Made by a program: the position numbers and the translations under genes
From: an uncultured beta proteobacterium
GTDB taxonomy: Bacteria; Pseudomonadota; Gammaproteobacteria; Burkholderiales; Burkholderiaceae_C
DNA length: 8,201 bases
Assembly (NCBI GenBank): GCA_903840825.1
Contig: CAIMHL010000332.1
Coordinates: 1-8,201 of the forward strand
Reading direction: 5' to 3'
Notes under the pieces: model-generated
Told to the model about the DNA's origin: nothing
What the model saw: the letters and a program-made list of their open reading frames with translations, nothing else
Database searches by the model: none
In this document: positions 6,583 through 8,201 of the stretch, one piece after another
Numbering within the stretch: position 1 is the stretch's first letter
Layout of the letters: every line of letters starts with the position of its first letter

Positions 6583-6871
6583 TGAAAACTCCAAAAATTG
6601 ATAGCTAACCTTAGCACACCCCCAGGCGTTTAAATTGATAAATGCCCTATTTGGCCGTGGCGGAAGCGGGAGAATAAATAGGCGGCAAAATCGTCGACGA
6701 TGCAACGAACAGATGAACATGCAAAATACACCAGACCTCGCAAGGTGAGCGCCTGGGATGCCCGCGCGCCACACCGAGGCATGGCCTATAAATGCAGTGA
6801 AGTATCAACACAGGTCATAATTTTAGTGATCAAAAAGCAATCAGAGCCCCTATTTATATGCTTGAGCAGCT
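6583..6871. other. Divergent intergenic region between lemA and the yheT-like gene
   Basis: This 289-nt stretch holds no gene that can be supported and must contain the promoters of both flanking genes. Features seen: an inverted repeat GCTAA-CC-TTAGC at 6604-6615, just upstream of the lemA ribosome site; a perfect 12-bp palindrome ATCGTCGACGAT at 6690-6701; and A/T-rich patches that could be -10 elements on the + strand (TATAAA 6787-6792, CATAAT 6816-6821, TATTTATAT 6851-6859). None has a good -35 partner at 16-18 nt, so no promoter is called. On the minus strand a TGCTAAGGT extended -10-like sequence overlaps the first repeat (6608-6616), again without a clear -35. Confidence 0.5.
6589..6592 (-). 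promoter_or_regulatory. Ribosome binding site deciding the lemA start
   Basis: GGAG on the minus strand, 6 nt before the ATG at 6582. It fixes the lemA start at the lipoprotein signal rather than at the far upstream end of the open frame (6774). Confidence 0.65.
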
Positions 6872-7861
6872 ATGAACTATAGAGCGCCTGCCTGGCTCCC
6901 CGGTGGCAATCTGCAAACCATCTGGCCCGCGCTTTATGCGCGCCGTGGCGAAGGTGCGCCGCCCCTCTACCGGCGCGAGCGTTGGACCACGCCGGATACT
7001 GACTTTATTGACCTAGACTGGCTTCAGACCCCCCCGAGCAGCACCTTGCTAGTGCTGTTTCATGGGCTGGAGGGCACGTCTTCCAGCCACTATGCCGAGA
7101 GCTTTGCTGATTTTGCAAGCGCTCATGGCTTGGCCTTTGTCGTCCCCCATTTCCGGGGCTGTAGCGGCGAGCTCAACCTCGCGCCCCGGGCCTATCACTC
7201 GGGTGATTTTGAAGAAATTGGCTGGATATTGGCACGCCTTCGCCAACAACACACAGGGCCCATCGTTGCGGTGGGCGTGTCATTGGGCGGCAATGCTCTG
7301 TTGCGCTGGGCCGAAGAAATGGGCGAAGAAGCAGCCCGCGTGGTGGACGCCGTGGCCAGCGTCTCCTCCCCGCTTGATCTGGCTGCCAGTGGCAAAGCAA
7401 TAGGTCGCGGCTTCAACCGGATGGTTTACACGCGCCTGTTTTTAAACTCGATGAAGCCCAAAGCGATGGCTAAACTGCGCCAACATCCGGGTTTATTTAA
7501 CGCGCAGGCGCTAAACGCTGCCCGCAACTTGTTTGAGTTTGACAATATCTTTACCGCGCCCCTTCATGGCTTCAAAAATACCGAGGACTACTGGTCGCGC
7601 GCCTCGGCCAAGCCCCATTTGCACCAAATACGTGTGCCCGCTCTGGTGCTGAACGCCCTGAACGACCCATTTATTCCTGCAACCAGCTTGCCCCAGCCGC
7701 GCGATGCGGGCCCATTTGTGACGCTGTGGCAACCCGCAGGCGGCGGCCACGTCGGCTTTCCTTCAGGGCGCGTGCCCAGCCATGTGTGCGCCATGCCCAA
7801 GGCCGTGGGAAACTGGCTACTGTCACACCGCCCCAAAACTCTGAGCAAACTCCATGGATGA
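6872..7861 (+). CDS. YheT-like alpha/beta hydrolase
   Basis: The product is a 329-residue cytoplasmic alpha/beta-fold hydrolase of the YheT type (COG0429). The family's N-terminal PAWLPGGNLQTIWPAL is at 6-21. The oxyanion-hole loop HGLEG is at 64-68, PHFRGCSGE at 92-100, and the nucleophile elbow GVSLGG at 135-140 with Ser137. A strand ending NALNDPF places the acid at Asp265, and GGHVGF gives the His at 293, so the catalytic triad appears complete. No signal peptide or membrane segment was seen. Relatives are thought to be esterases or lipases, but the substrate is not known and cannot be read from sequence. The ribosome site is weak (GAG, 5 nt before the ATG); the start is chosen because the family N-terminus begins there. 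Its end overlaps the next gene by 8 nt, suggesting a two-gene operon. Confidence 0.93.
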   Translation: MNYRAPAWLPGGNLQTIWPALYARRGEGAPPLYRRERWTTPDTDFIDLDWLQTPPSSTLLVLFHGLEGTSSSHYAESFADFASAHGLAFVVPHFRGCSGELNLAPRAYHSGDFEEIGWILARLRQQHTGPIVAVGVSLGGNALLRWAEEMGEEAARVVDAVASVSSPLDLAASGKAIGRGFNRMVYTRLFLNSMKPKAMAKLRQHPGLFNAQALNAARNLFEFDNIFTAPLHGFKNTEDYWSRASAKPHLHQIRVPALVLNALNDPFIPATSLPQPRDAGPFVTLWQPAGGGHVGFPSGRVPSHVCAMPKAVGNWLLSHRPKTLSKLHG

Positions 7862-8201
7862 CATCGTCAAACAGGCCTTGGCCAAATGGCCCAATGTGCC
7901 GGACTGTTACGGCTGGCTCGGGCTCGATGCTCGCGGCAACTGGTTCATGCGCGACGACCAGGCGCAAGCACTTGGGCCCTTCACAGGCGGTACGGTGGCA
8001 AGCAAAGGCTCTGAGCTTAAGCATGAAAAACTGATCGACTTTATTCAGCGCAATTACGAGCCCGATGCCCAGGGACAATGGTTTTTTCAAAATGGCCCCC
8101 AGCGCGTGTATGTGGAGCTGGAATCAACGCCACTGGTTTGGCGGCTGGCGGATGACTTCTCCATCCATGACCACCTGGGCCGTGCGGCTCTGCTGCAACA
8201 G
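7854..8201 (+). CDS. Conserved DUF-family protein of unknown function, 3' truncated by the window
   Basis: An open frame of 116 codons runs to the window edge without a stop. The product begins MDDIVKQALAKWPNVPDCYGWLGLDARGNWFMRD and later has KHEKLIDFIQRNYEPDAQGQWFFQNGPQRVYVELESTPLVWRL. This resembles a small uncharacterised betaproteobacterial family that I recall as DUF2944 or DUF2946; the number is uncertain. It is rich in Trp and aromatic residues, with no signal peptide or membrane segment, so it is probably cytoplasmic. The ATG overlaps the end of the yheT-like gene by 8 nt and lacks a strong ribosome site, so translation is probably coupled. The +1 frame ATG at 7858 leads to a less protein-like reading that stops at 8034 and is not preferred. 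No function is proposed. Confidence 0.8.
   Translation, partial: MDDIVKQALAKWPNVPDCYGWLGLDARGNWFMRDDQAQALGPFTGGTVASKGSELKHEKLIDFIQRNYEPDAQGQWFFQNGPQRVYVELESTPLVWRLADDFSIHDHLGRAALLQQ

Noticed and set aside
6583..6774. 64-residue N-terminal extension of LemA
   Set aside because: The extension is Arg/Pro/Cys-rich and would bury the lipoprotein signal; a good ribosome site precedes the internal ATG at 6582.
6787..6859. A/T-rich -10-like hexamers upstream of the yheT-like gene
   Set aside because: None has a fitting -35 at 16-18 nt spacing, so no promoter was called; they are only noted in the intergenic entry.
6700..6882. 60-codon + strand frame between the divergent genes
   Set aside because: No ribosome site, no family resemblance, and it runs into the start of the yheT-like gene; treated as chance.
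7671..8090. 139-codon minus-strand frame across the end of the yheT-like gene and the DUF gene
   Set aside because: It lies opposite two better supported genes and shows no recognisable domain.

Overview
The window is a stretch of bacterial chromosome, most likely from a betaproteobacterium of the Burkholderiales (Comamonadaceae, Rhodoferax/Limnohabitans-like). That placement rests on the wording of the F1 ATP synthase subunits, on a lemA gene followed by two TPM-domain genes, and on the yheT-like/DUF pair. It is inference from remembered protein families, because no search could be run.

Layout. Bases 1-14 probably hold the last codons of atpH (delta). Bases 65-4442 hold the F1 part of the ATP synthase operon on the + strand in the classical order atpA (alpha), atpG (gamma), atpD (beta), atpC (epsilon). 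Spacers are 33-50 nt, each with a recognisable Shine-Dalgarno sequence. All four subunits look full length and keep their signature motifs. Together they form the soluble catalytic head and rotor stalk of the proton-driven ATP synthase; the membrane Fo genes should lie upstream, outside the window. The operon ends at a strong hairpin built on a perfect 34-bp palindrome (4499-4532), which also sits just past the end of the convergent minus-strand operon.

Bases 4548-6582 hold a three-gene minus-strand operon, transcribed lemA, then a secreted/membrane TPM-domain protein with a glycine-rich tail, then a second, shorter TPM-domain protein without export signals. Both junctions overlap (GTGA and TAATG), so the three products are probably made together. 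They are the least understood part of the window and the best candidate for an under-described envelope system.

Bases 6583-6871 form a 289-nt divergent intergenic region with small palindromes but no convincing promoter. Bases 6872-7861 (+) encode a YheT-like alpha/beta hydrolase with an intact Ser-Asp-His triad. Its end overlaps by 8 nt a gene of unknown function (7854 onward) that runs off the end of the window.

No tRNA, rRNA, CRISPR array, insertion sequence or sign of recent transfer was seen. By eye the ATP synthase genes use more TTG and other A/T-rich codons than the genes after 4550, as often happens for highly expressed genes beside ordinary ones. The region looks like core chromosome.
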